Shown piece after piece: positions 11,348 to 21,229 of a stretch of DNA of 64,000 bases. The DNA comes from Limnoperna fortunei (lineage: Eukaryota; Mollusca; Bivalvia; Mytilida; Modiolidae). Position 1 is the stretch's first letter. Each line of letters begins with the position of its first letter. The position numbers and the translations under genes are program-made. The stretch is taken from assembly GCA_944474755.1 (NCBI GenBank), contig OX104122.1, forward strand, positions 4,675,223 through 4,739,222, given 5' to 3'. Under the pieces are notes generated by a model. The model saw only the letters and a program-made list of their open reading frames with translations, searched no databases and was not told where the DNA came from.

Positions 11348-12080
11348 ATCTTTATCTAATAGCTGAAACATCAGAGAATATTTTTAGTGAGATTTCAAGT
11401 AATCTTTATCTAATAGCTGAAACATCAGAGAATATTAGTAGTGAGATTTCAAGTAATCTATATGACTTTATTGAGACTTTTCTTATACAGTATAATAGAT
11501 AAATGATAATAGCTGAAACATCAGAGAATATTATTAGTGAGATTTCAAGTAATCTATATGACTTTATTGAGACTTTTCTTATACAGTATAATAGATAAAT
11601 GATAATAGCTGAAACATCAGAGAATATTATTAGTGAGATTTCAAGTAATCTATATGACTTTATTGGGACTTTTCTTATACATTGTAATAGATAAATGATA
11701 ATAGCTGAAACATCAGAGAATATTATTAGTGAGATTTCAAGTAATCTATATGACTTTATTGAGACTTTTCTTATACATTATAATAGATAAATGATAATAG
11801 CTGAAACATCAGAGAATATTATTAGTGAGATTTCAAGTAATCTATATGACTTTATTGAGACTTTTCTTATACAGTATAATGGATAAATGATAATAGCTGA
11901 AACATCAGAGAATATTATTAGTGAGATTTCAAGTAATCTATATGACTTTATTGAGACTTTTCTTATACAGTATAATAGATAAATGATAATAGCTGAAACA
12001 TCAGAGAATATTATTAGTGAGATTTCAAGTAATCTATATGACTTTATTGAGACTTTTCTTATACAGTATAATAGATAAAT
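11348..12080. repeat. 96-bp minisatellite (about 8 copies)
   Basis: CATCAGAGAATATT recurs at 11369, 11423, 11519 and then every 96 bp. The first copy is a 54-bp unit with an internal deletion; the others carry TATGACTTTATTGAGAC and ACAGTATAATAGATAAATGA. Copies are nearly identical, with substitutions such as ACATTGTAATAG near 11680. Confidence 0.93.
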
Positions 12081-13139
12081 AAGTTTACTTTAGAGGCTAC
12101 TAGCCTTTGATAGAAGATTGATTGAATAGGATGAACATAATTTTATATTATTTCTAGTGTGTGAATTGTTATGCAGTGCATGCTTTTTTATTTCTGTCCA
12201 ATTGCGATAAATATTTCTTTGGTCCAATTTATATGTTCGTCTTTAACAAAAATTTTTGTCCCAGTTATCTAAGCAACATAAGCATCCAGAAGCCTTATAT
12301 GTTGCATATTGCTATTGTGTATAGTGATTTCATTCTACTGGGTCATCTACTTCCTGTTTACCGAATATTTTTGGTGGAGGTATCACTAGAAAGCATTAGC
12401 TCTCAGATACACCTGTTTGGTTAATTTGCAATTTTATTTTATGTTGATTACATGTAACCAATATTTACTGTGTTGTACTGTGATGTAATTACACAAGATT
12501 TATTATTATACTTTACTAAACCAGTAATAAAATAAATCAGATTTGAGGAGCAATAACGTCTCTATCTCGCTCAAAACTGCTCATGGGTAAAAAAAAACTC
12601 TGGAAATTTGCACGTAGACAAAATAACCAGTTGTTTGTTCGACATGCCAAAGCCTGCCAAATTTGAAACAAAAATAACTAGTTATTTGTTCGACACTCCA
12701 AATTTAAATTTTACTCAGTTATAATAAAAATGTTCCAGTGTTCTTGTTAGTGTTAAGTTCAGTATAATAACACAGTTATGGCTTTTAATCGACAGGTAAT
12801 ATCCAAATGATTATATCTCAAAAGACCTTAGAAAATTAGCCCTTTCTTGATTGAATAATTATGGACATTACCTTTTCCTTTTTAAAATTAGGCCATAAAT
12901 GTATATTGTTGTATTTTATATGGTTTATAATATAGTTAGACTGAATAAAAAAAATAGAACCTTAAAGCATGTGTTACACACTGCCTCAGTAAATATATGA
13001 ATGTGGTCCCGTTTTAGAACTTAAACTTCATCCCACATTTGCCCTGTCCACACAGTTTACTCTAATATGTTGGTTAAAAAAAAGCAAAAAAAATTCGGAA
13101 TATAGACAAACGCTACACAAAAACTAAAAACACACACAA
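12081..13139. other. AT-rich flank with a candidate polyadenylation signal
   Basis: The AATAAA at 12526-12531 is the first canonical polyadenylation signal that I see after the Death-domain stop codon. A diverged 32-bp direct repeat (AAAATAACCAGTTGTTTGTT) lies at 12620-12651 and 12671-12702. The frame at 12161-12424 has no domain and looks random. A-rich runs occur at 13075-13150. Confidence 0.4.
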
Positions 13140-13840
13140 AAAAAGAAAAAGAGTAACCCGAACCCAATAAAAACCATGTTTCACTTAGGTGCTCCGGACG
13201 AGTAAGCAGTGCCTGCCTCTAATTAGACACCTGTCGAGTTACTCATCCAGGAATAGGAATCACTACCTATGACTCAGCAAAAATGTCAGATCGTATTTGA
13301 GACACTGGTGACGACCATAGAACTTCTGGAGAGATAACATCAACTTAGGAGCAACAAACCCTTGTTTGAGTAGTTTAGCAGTCAACAGCAGGGATCGGTC
13401 TAGAAAATCCGATTACCGATAGCAATATCTAGAATAACGTATACGTGTTAAATGTACACACCATACGCTGGAGTCTATTTCTAGAAGTAGGTCTATGTAA
13501 GAGGCTATAACCTTAGTGTATTGGTGGTGAATTTAGTTTCATATTCGCTAGGGTAAATTAAATGTAAATAGTCACCAAATTTAGCATTGTTGAGGGACAA
13601 AACATCAATAGCTGAATGTTAAATTAAAGGTCTGGGCCATTGTCTTTTCTTTCTTCATCAGCAGGCCTTCTAGAAACTCCGCCTCATAAGAGTACATAAA
13701 CGGGTCGTTGAGGAGAGAAGCACAATTAGTAACCATGGGAATACCAACAGTCTGTTGAAAAACATGTCCTCCAAACATGACGAATATGTTGTCAATTGGA
13801 AAATCTAATATATGACAGACTTGGTCATCAGTATCTTTAA
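13140..13840 (-). pseudogene. Degraded reverse-transcriptase retroelement relic
   Basis: Read on the minus strand, 13817 down to 13605 encodes about 70 open codons. They include DNIFVMFGGHVFQQTVGIPM, then a TNCA motif and FMYSYEAEFLEGL. This is the core palm region of a reverse transcriptase family that is abundant in animal genomes; the usual Gly after GIPM is Val here. At the expected catalytic Y-x-D-D site the frame breaks (TAT TGA near 13605). A shifted frame continues with VLSLNNAKFGDY. Further stops follow, and an internal deletion joins EIDS to YGVY near 13465. The C-terminal end is readable at 13412-13263 (RSLLLTAKLLKQGF, LQKFYGRH). About 120 bp of diverged 3' sequence follows to 13140. 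The element is inactive. Penelope-like or non-LTR affiliation is undecided. Confidence 0.75.
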
Positions 13841-13914
13841 AACTTCGAAATCAAACGTACAATGTACCAGGTTTTGTATTCTGAATAGGTATATGTTTTA
13901 TATTACACCAATGC

Positions 13915-14110
13915 AAGGGGCCTCTGGTAAGAACGTTTGTCTTCTGCCACATATCACCCGCGTGTCAACACTGAAGGTGAGAGTTCGAGTCTTCTGACTA
14001 GGTGTGCTCGACTCCAACCACAACTGACAAGGATCGTGATTTTCTCTGGTAAAAGTGAAGTGTCCTACTAGATTTACGATGACACATATGATGAACCCGT
14101 CTGCATCAAT
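13915..14110 (+). mobile_element. tRNA-derived SINE copy 2
   Basis: An A-box-like GGCCTCTGGTAAGAACG (near 13919) and a B-box-like GAGTTCGAGTC (near 13981) are spaced as in a tRNA head. CAACTGACAAGGATCG and TTTTCTCTGG follow, matching the body of the other copies. It lies just beyond the 5' side of the reverse-transcriptase relic. The 3' end is degraded. Confidence 0.6.
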
Positions 14111-14722
14111 CCTTCATAGTTCGTTCCTTGGGAAGGGTTATATTAGGTGGGGTGCAGTTGTGATGACTCACTGACTTAATGTACTTAAACTCTGCATAAA
14201 CGAATACCACTGTACGTCACGAAAGCAGATGAACTTTTGTAAATAACGCAAGGTCCTTTTAAAAAATAAAATGCCCGACTTACGATGTAAAAGTCAAGGA
14301 CGATTTGTAACGAGTAAACAACAGAGGCATGTGGTCCTTTGAGGGAGGGGTAATATCGACAGTTATAGTATCTTTCCGTGGACCTTCGTAGGAAGATCAA
14401 AGAAAACAAACCAACACATTGCAATTTAAATTGAATTATTTTTACAGTAGTTAAAATTGTTTTAAAAGATTTGCAATTACGAAACCGTAAAACCAACATT
14501 CATGTTACATGTGTTAGTAATATTTTCAGAATTTAGAATAAACAACAACAGCCGTATTTTACAAAACAAAACATTCAATATGAAATAATAAATTTTGATT
14601 ATTTTTTTAATAAATAAACTGTTGATTTCATTTTTTAAAATAACTAAATTATTTATGGTGTTGTATTATTATTACATTTTTCAAAATTTCATTTACCTTT
14701 TTTAATATGCGTTAGTGTTCAG
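14111..14722. other. Intergenic sequence, no supported gene
   Basis: A 104-codon minus-strand frame spans 14185-14499, but it has no recognisable motif and uses a non-ATG or arbitrary start. I could not link it to the reverse transcriptase. The right part is very AT-rich (14560-14700) and supplies a pyrimidine tract before the islet at 14723. Confidence 0.35.
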
Positions 14723-14830
14723 GACTTAATATACGCTGGGACTAGTATAACTAACGGGATTGGACACTCGCTAAGTCTTCAGCTAAGGAAGTACGATTTC
14801 TTTGTCGCGACGAGACCGGAACGAGATTAA
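14723..14830 (+). pseudogene. Possible exon fragment with a Rossmann-like glycine motif
   Basis: A TTCAG acceptor (AG 14721-14722) behind a long pyrimidine-rich stretch opens a 35-codon frame ending in TAA at 14828-14830. The peptide includes LIYAGTSITNGIGHSLSLQL and then a VATRPERD end. This resembles the N-terminal strand-turn-helix of short-chain dehydrogenases (TGxxxGIG, then a basic residue after the second strand), with a small insertion. The block is richer in CpG than its surroundings. The early stop means either a pseudogene fragment or chance resemblance. No continuing exon was found. Confidence 0.2.
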
Positions 14831-15392
14831 GCGAGAACGCAGAAGTGACATAGACGAATGTAATACGATACCAACATTTTAGTTAAATTTGTTGCCAATT
14901 TTCTTTGACAGTAAATATGTTGTAATTTTTTAGAATTTTGTGTGTCTTATTTACCTAATTGTATTACCATGAGCATGTTTTATCAATTAAAAAATGTTCA
15001 AATCAGCGAAAATCGTGAGCCACTTTTACGGGTCGCCATTTTGGTATGTCATTTTGGCGAACTTTATATTTTATGACCATATATTATCATAATGCAATAA
15101 TACACATTTAAAAGGTATAAACCAACCAATTAGGTTTTTTGTGTCGCGTTGCAGCATATAGTTTTTTTGTCGTGATTCCCCGTATATTTTTGGATTAGGT
15201 AGCATGAAATATTTGCAGGTTTTTGGAAAGTCGACGCAGATTTTTAAACGGTCCCCTTGAATACAACCAATATACTTCTGTATTATGAAAGCAGTATTCC
15301 TTTTTCTTTCACATTCTGAAAGAATGATGTTTTAAGAATGCACAGAAATAGGTCATAATTGATAACACTATTAATAAGCATACTTTTTTTAC
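14831..15392. other. AT-rich stretch with a YY1-like site
   Basis: GGTCGCCATTTTGG at about 15032-15045 matches the reverse of a YY1-type motif (AAAATGGCGACC) and is followed by CATTTTGGCG. That could mark a promoter, but no TATA box or transcript is evident. The rest is AT-rich without features. Confidence 0.25.
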
Positions 15393-15692
15393 CTTTTTTC
15401 GAACACTTTTTTCCACGAGAACATCTCCATCCTGTAACGTATTTTCAGCTTCTATTTTACAAGAAACTCCTTTTAAATGCAAATGATAAAAAATTTCAGA
15501 ATTGGAATAAGTATTTTTTACAACCCATTCTCTTTTAATTTGGCGTACACCTGTTGCATTTGTTATGTAATCACAGGTGTGGTGAACAAATGGTTCAATA
15601 AACAACGGTGTCAAAAGTTGTCTGAGGGTACACCCTAGGTAGCTAATACCTGTGTCATCATATAATTTGTCTAATTGGTGAAACCATAAACA
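15393..15692 (-). CDS. Candidate orphan exon, product unknown
   Basis: On the minus strand a frame stays open for about 100 codons in AT-rich DNA and ends exactly in phase 0 at an AAG/GTAAAA donor (exon end 15393). The peptide has a non-random composition: YDDTGISYLGCTLRQLLTPL, then HHTCDYITNATGVRQIKREW and a KIEAENTLQDGDVLVEKSVR end. Possible acceptors are AATTAG (exon from about 15672) or ACACAG (from about 15652), both needing a preceding exon that ends in phase 1. The upstream neighbour at 15923-15995 ends at a GTAAGT donor and can supply phase 1. I do not recognise the family. Codons below 15393 are intron. Confidence 0.33.
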
Positions 15693-15779
15693 TCAAATAA
15701 AATCATACAAGGCGGCTTTGATTTTAATTCACTAGGACTAGTACAACAAATCGAATTTTAGAATTAGTCAAAACTTTTG

Positions 15780-15860
15780 TTTTTGTATTTTGTTTGTTTG
15801 TTCTTTATGTTTTTTTTTCTTTCTGCTTTTGTTTTGTTTTGTTTTTCTTTGTTTTTTTTT
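15780..15860. repeat. T-rich low-complexity tract
   Basis: This is a run of T with interspersed G and C (TTTTGTTTTGTTTTG type). On the minus strand it is the A-rich middle of the proposed intron between 15692 and 15922. Confidence 0.6.
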
Positions 15861-15904
15861 ATGCGTGTGTTTAATTTTTGTTATTAAATGCATCAATTTA
15901 TTGA

Positions 15905-16090
15905 TATATACATGTAACTTACTTGAGTCTCGAACAGATTGTATCGTACAAAAGCCGTAAATGCGGTCATATCCGTGTCGACACTTGTTCGCAAATTAAG
16001 TATTGGCGCGACGAGGAAAAGTATACGATATCGTTAGATTCCAGTCCCGTTGATTTATAGGTTCCTGATATACGATCCAAGGTATGTTTT
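15905..16090. other. CpG-bearing islet with competing exon-like frames
   Basis: CpGs are dense here compared with the AT-rich surroundings. On the minus strand an open frame (NKCRHGYDRIYGFCTIQSVR) runs into a CTCAA/GTAAGT donor at 15922 in phase 1, which could join the orphan exon at 15393-15692. A second minus-strand frame starts at an ATG near 15970 and ends at the same donor in phase 0. On the plus strand another frame is open to a TAG near 16061 (CGHIRVDTCSQIKYWRDEEK). Only one can be real. The strand and function are unresolved. Confidence 0.25.
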
Positions 16091-17012
16091 ATTCTACCAG
16101 TATCTAAATATAACTAGCATATTTAAAACAGTTTTACATCAACATTTTTTAATCTTAAAATATATCAAAATCTTTGTTGACTTTATTTGATTATAAAGAA
16201 ATATGTTTTTCTTCTAGTTGCTATTGCATTTTACCACTGATTTAAACGGTTTAGAGATTTTTTTTTAAACATACCTGTTTTTAAAATCTAATTTTTGTGT
16301 AATAATCATAATTTAAATTTACATTTTCGCGGCTTATTGTGTCGGTCTTTTATTGGTCTTTCATTTTTATCTTTCATCAAAGTTAAGTGTCGGGTAATAA
16401 ATAAGCAATTAACGAATAAACAAGGCGCATTTAACAGACAAATAGATCACAGAAATATATCTTACACCGACGCCTGTTCTCGGTGAATCTCGTGTGCGAG
16501 ATATTTGTATTTCGAAATTGTCAATAGTATGAAACATGGACGAGTTATCTTAACTAAATTTTTTCTACTATTTTTTCTTAATAAAAACTTAAAATAAGGA
16601 ATAATAAAAGCGCAAGCAAAAAATGCACTCCAAGGGGAGTGACTAAATGTATAATCACAACTTTGAGAACACCGAATTCCTTCGGGGCATAACTTTCTTT
16701 CGGAACAGAAAAGTGTTAAAATTAGACAGATTCAATTGATAAAGATTTTAAAATATTGCGAATACTATGCTCGGTTTGCACAAAATTCCAAAGTATTTAA
16801 GAATCAAGAATTGGAAAGCATAATGACCGCTCCCTTCCTTATCCGTATATTACAGCTATCTCTAATAATGTAGCAGAGCACGATCTTGTATACGCTCTAA
16901 CAATAAATTAAAGGGTATAAGTTGAAGCAACTATTCTTATCTGTACACAGATATCATGCAGTAGACGTAATATGTATGTATAATTGCAGTGAGTCATTCA
17001 TTCATTCATTCA
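16091..17012. other. Intergenic sequence with paired small hairpins
   Basis: Two adjacent dyads occur: CACCGA/TCGGTG at 16465-16485 and ATCTCG-TGTG-CGAGAT at 16487-16502. An (ATTC)n run sits at 16994-17012. The short plus-strand frame at 16295-16486 has no supporting features. Confidence 0.35.
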
Positions 17013-17175
17013 TGCATCGCTGGGTCAAGAGTAAGGTTACGACTTTAGGCAAGTTCATGTTTGATTCCAGCCTAAATATTCAAGAAATGTTCCTGCTGAA
17101 AGTATTAGGTAATCCGCTTTTCTTTCTTTATAAAAATGGACGCAATCATAAAGCCGAAAAACTGTTGTTTACGTA
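17013..17175 (+). mobile_element. tRNA-derived SINE copy 3
   Basis: GCTGGGTCAAGAGTAAGG is A-box-like and GTTTGATTCCAGCC is B-box-like. The 3' end TTTATAAAAATGGACGC followed by AAGCCGAAAAACTG matches the tail of copy 4 (TTATAAAAACTGGACGCC, AGCTGAAAAATTGCTG). The open frame across this element is therefore a by-product. Confidence 0.65.
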
Positions 17176-17569
17176 AACCCTTTAACACAAACAAAATGGA
17201 AAAGCAACGTGATTTGTGTGAGTGAGACGAGTTGTATATGTCAATACATTATATTTTCTCTAGTGATTAGTCTGTTTGATCAAATTCCTGAACAATCTTG
17301 CGATATAAAACCCTAGACGACGTGATATGAAAAAGTGATAACGATCCACTCGTCTGATTGGTTGATCTTCTATTGTGTATCACTTTTACCGCATTCTGAT
17401 TGGTTGAGTTGGGATATCTGCGACATTTAAGTCAGTTAAGTCTAATTTCTACTGCCGTTGCATTAGAATGAAGATAAACGTAATGTCTATGAAGATTTGC
17501 ATCGCCAGTAAATCCAATTTGACACCAACGTATCACCAACTGATCCCGGCAAATGTTCAAATTCACTAT
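17176..17569. other. Intergenic sequence
   Basis: TCTGATTGGTTGA occurs twice near 17354 and 17396, giving two inverted CCAAT boxes. AAAAGTGATA and TATCACTTTT flank the first one as an inverted repeat. No start site or gene can be tied to them. Confidence 0.3.
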
Positions 17570-17850
17570 CTTCTAAATATTTTGACTGTTGTTTTAACGC
17601 CACTGTCAGCAATTTTTCAGCTACATCATGGCGTCCAGTTTTTATAAGGGGAGGAGGCCAGAGTTCAGGAGAAAACCCTTGTAGGGAAACTGTCAATCCT
17701 TGTCAATTAAGATTGGAGTCAATCTGACCCTACCCGTGGTGTGACTCGACCCGCAATCGCAGTGTTCACAGACCACGTGATCAATAGCAGACGAACTGCG
17801 AACATGCGGCCACCGAGCCCCTCTTCTATAAATGATCTGCAGCCTGAAAT
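17570..17850 (-). mobile_element. tRNA-derived SINE copy 4, nearly full length
   Basis: Read on the minus strand from 17850: an A-box region GGGGCTCGGTGGCC, a B-box GCGGGTCGAGTC, then the body ATTGACAGTTTCCCTAC, GGGTTTTCTCCTGAACTCTG and the tail TTATAAAAACTGGACGCC followed by AGCTGAAAAATTGCTG. This is the best preserved copy in the window and defines the family used for the other calls. The minus-strand frame at 17487-17696 is inside it and is not a gene. Confidence 0.75.
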
Positions 17851-19009
17851 TGTTACACATAAACGGCGTATGAAGTCTTCAGCCCTTTAGTGAGCCATCT
17901 TTCAAGGTCAAATTTCAGTATAACATGCTACTTTTGTAAAGTACTTGTAAAGTATAGCATGAACTACGATTTACGTAAATAAATATATACGTCATGCAAA
18001 ATCCATTAATAAAATGTCCACGACGATCTTTTTTATCAGCTTTTATATAGACCATCTCTTCACTCCTGCAACAAAGGAATGACATATCAGGTTTTCCATT
18101 GGGTTGGCATAACGCAATATCATATTGATTTTAACTAAATTTGTTGGCTTGCAACACAGGAACAGCAAAAGTCTACATTTTAGCATGCCTTTGAAAGTGT
18201 TGTTAATTGTATTCTGCCTAATTTCGATATAAGCCGAAATTTTTTCCAGACTGATCATATTACTGGACTTTTGTTTTGCTTGACCGGATCCGTGTTTATA
18301 AATCTTATCTTCCCAGAATTATTATATTTTTACTGCTTGATAAATGATGTGTAATTATTTAATTAAAACAGAATTGAGTATGCCACATTGGATTGACGGT
18401 ATACTGTACAATTATTCATTAAAACAATTGTGTTTACGTTTAATACTGAATAAAAAATTCCGAGAACAAGAAAGGCTACCGAGAAGAAAAATTAGTGCCA
18501 ATATTTAATGCAAAGCTATTAATGGAAAGTACAGTTTTACAATAATATTGTAAGGTGCTCAACGGGCTTTAATAATGTTCAAGTGGTATATAATAATGGT
18601 TACTATTATTACAATGAAAATAATAAAACTTACTGTATACAGCACCGTATTTTATGGGAACCAATAATTTACCATCAGGTTTATATATTTTGTGGCTGAC
18701 CACCTACGTTATCATGCTTATTGGTTTGTACTTCACATTGAGACTAGTTTTTGCCTTGTCTCGACCAGCTTTCGGTTAATTGTTAACAGGAATAATATTT
18801 TGTGTTACACGTTCTATGTCTGTTATGCAATAGACTAACGGTAAATGTCTGCAGTCAATAGACGTGTATCCCCCTCAACACATTAAATAGCGAGCTTCAA
18901 TGTGTATCCACATCAAAAAGTTAAATTAACAGGTGCAATGTACATAGTAATGATCAATGTTTTTGGTTTCACTCAATCGAACATTCATTCAAGCATAACT
19001 ACAATTACT
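17851..19009. other. AT-rich intergenic sequence
   Basis: Small dyads are present: CATGCTA at 17924-17930 with TAGCATG at 17955-17961, and TTACAATA-A-TATTGTAA at 18537-18553. The minus-strand frame at 18043-18258 has no recognisable motif. Nothing else is supported. Confidence 0.4.
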
Positions 19010-19812
19010 CCGCGCTGAGGTTGTGAGTTCGATCCCGACTTCATGCAGAATGCGCAATGAGGTTATTAGTTTGAGCATGACTTCAGGCAGAGTGAGCTTT
19101 GAGGTCTTGAGTTCGAGCATGAGTTCAGGCAGAGAGAGCGCTGAAATGTGAGTTCGAGCCTGACTCGGGAAGAGTGAGCACTGAGGTTGTGATTTCGAGT
19201 CTAACTTCAGGCAGAGTTTGCGCTGAGGATGGGGGTTTGAGTCTGACTTAAAGCAGAGTACGCGCTGAGATTATGAGTTTATGAGTTCGAGCATGACTTC
19301 AAGCAGAGTGAGGGCTAAGGTTGTGAGTTCGAGCATGACTTTAGCCAGAGTGAGCGGTAAGGTTATGAGGTCGGGTCTGACTTCATGCACAGTGAGCACT
19401 GAGGTTGTTAGTTCGAGCATGAATTCAGGCAGAGTGAGCGCTGAGGTTGTGAGTTCGAGCCTAACTTTAGGCAAAGTGAGCGCTGATGTTGTGAGTTTGA
19501 TCCTGACGGCAGGCAGAGTGAGCGCTGAGGCTGTGAGTTTGAGCATGACTTCAGGCAGAGTTGGAGCTTAGATTGTGAGTTTGAGCATGACTTCGGGCAA
19601 AGTTAGCGCTAAGGTTGTGAGTTCGAACATGACTTAAGGCAGAGTGAGCGGTAAGGTTGTGAGGTTGAGTCTGACTTCAGGCAGATCGAGAGCTTAGGTT
19701 CTGAGTACGAGTATGGCTTCAGGCAGAGTGAGCGCTGAGGTTGTGAGTTCGAGCATAACTTCAGACAGAGTGAGAGCTCAGGTTGTGAGTTTGAGCATGA
19801 CTTAAGAGTGCA
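19010..19812. repeat. 42-bp minisatellite with a B-box-like core (about 19 copies)
   Basis: The diverged unit includes GCGCTGAGGTTGTGAGTTCG and then ATGACTTCAGGCAGAGTGA. The first unit carries GAGTTCGATCCCGAC, which fits the Pol III B box (GGTTCGANTCC) except at one or two bases. The phrase CTGAGGTTGTG also precedes the B box of SINE copy 1, so the array probably grew from a SINE head. Because 42 is a multiple of 3, frames stay open on both strands with a 14-residue period; these are not genes. Confidence 0.88.
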
Positions 19813-19841
19813 GAGTGTGTTGGACTCCACAACTAATTCCA

Positions 19842-19886
19842 GAGGAACTTAAACTCGACATAGCAGCTCTCTCAGATACTCGGATA
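19842..19886 (+). pseudogene. Possible LINE endonuclease fragment
   Basis: EELKLDIAALSDTRI is encoded here. It resembles the IDIAALSETR motif of the apurinic-like endonuclease domain in non-LTR retrotransposons, with Asp in place of the usual catalytic Glu. Only about 15 codons match, and the rest of the 19815-20063 frame is not recognisable. It may be a relic or chance. Confidence 0.3.
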
Positions 19887-21229
19887 CTGGGTTATTGTAT
19901 TGGCTTGGGAAATAAATATTGGCAGAACGTTTCGTTTTATAGAATCATAAAAGTCAGTTTGGTCTCACCAAAAATAATGTCTACTGTTCATGTCTTGATT
20001 ATTGGTACCAGTTCAAATATTTCCATATCAAATAATACTCCTTCGGGCGCTCGGGTGTTTTGAATGAAAGTTACTGTTCGCTAATCAATGTAATTAGGCA
20101 ACCAATGAAATGTCAAAAATGATTTAAACGCCTTTTATTTCGACCGTGTTGGTTCTTATTTCAATCTACTTATCTCACACCGATCAACCGACTTGTATCA
20201 TTTTGGTGAGAAGTAGTATGACACGATGACAAAAGATATAAACAAGTTAGAAGCCAATTTTATTATGTTGCAATTAACTGTAGCGAATAAGATATATTAA
20301 AACACAATTTAGTATAGATTTAGCAATATATATATATTTAGTTCTTTAATTTCTTGCTTGTATTTTTGTCGAACTAAGCTGATAAAATAAAGGAAAAAAT
20401 TCATAAACAGTTATTTAAATGCTAAAATTACATTTTATGATATAATTTTATTTCAAATCGGCCGTTTAAATATAAAGAATATTCCTTTAGCTTTCGTTTG
20501 GTGCCAAAAATGTATCTTTAACATAATGCATTAACAATACTAATTTGATTTTAATTGAACAGTCAGAGAAAGTACTATACGATATAAATCAGTTCAATGA
20601 CACGACTAAAACAAGAAATATGACTTTGTATAAGCTATTTAATTCTGCTAACCTATTGAATACGTATGCACTTTAAGAGTTCGTAACGTAATATATATGT
20701 AATTTTTTTATTTTCCTGTCAATATGAAGCATGGAGAGGAGGAATATTAATTTTGAATACTGTGCATAATATATACAATGAACAAATTGCGACACACAAT
20801 AACATTTGCAGAAAAGATTTCAAACTATACTTTCTTTTTGTATGCAACTCTTTTTTTATTACGTATACCAAACGAAGATAAATGGGAGACATATTGTTTT
20901 TGTCTGGTAATTTACTTTAGCTTCTTTTTTCTTTTTTTTCTCTTTTAAGGCTGATATTGTATTTGACACTGCAAATCGCATGTAAATACACGTTTAGGAT
21001 ATGCAAGATAGCTTTATCTTATGTTACATACAACTTTTCATTTTTTAGGATGTTTATATTGGGTTTTTGGTGTAATGTCAACAATCTCACTAAAAGTGTA
21101 ATTGAACCAGAACAGAACCTCGACTGATGTTATCTTATACATAAAATTGTAACACATGTTATTTTAGATTAGTTTAGTAAATGTAGCAAAGCAGTGCAGT
21201 CGTCTCTTTAATTAGGTATATCACAATTA
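19887..21229. other. AT-rich intergenic sequence
   Basis: No gene, RNA or transposon is recognised. A short (AT)n run lies near 20322-20336, and T-rich tracts lie around 20850-20945. Confidence 0.4.

Noticed and set aside
12161..12424. 87-codon plus-strand frame
   Set aside because: It is hydrophobic, AT-driven composition with no recognisable motif and no splice or promoter support.
14185..14499. 104-codon minus-strand frame
   Set aside because: I could not find a motif or join it to the nearby reverse-transcriptase relic; chance is not excluded.
16922..17176. 84-codon plus-strand frame
   Set aside because: It overlaps SINE copy 3, including its A/B boxes and tail.
17487..17696. 69-codon minus-strand frame with a protein-like look
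   Set aside because: The sequence is the body and tail of SINE copy 4; the same block recurs in other copies without a conserved frame.
19010..19060. tRNA gene suggested by GAGTTCGATCCC
   Set aside because: There is a B-box-like sequence but no A box, anticodon stem or acceptor stem at the right distance.
19271..19830. Repeat-bearing frames on both strands (19271-19546, 19281-19571, 19609-19830)
   Set aside because: The 42-bp unit is a multiple of 3, so frames stay open by arithmetic. Both strands are open over the same DNA and no start context or domain exists.
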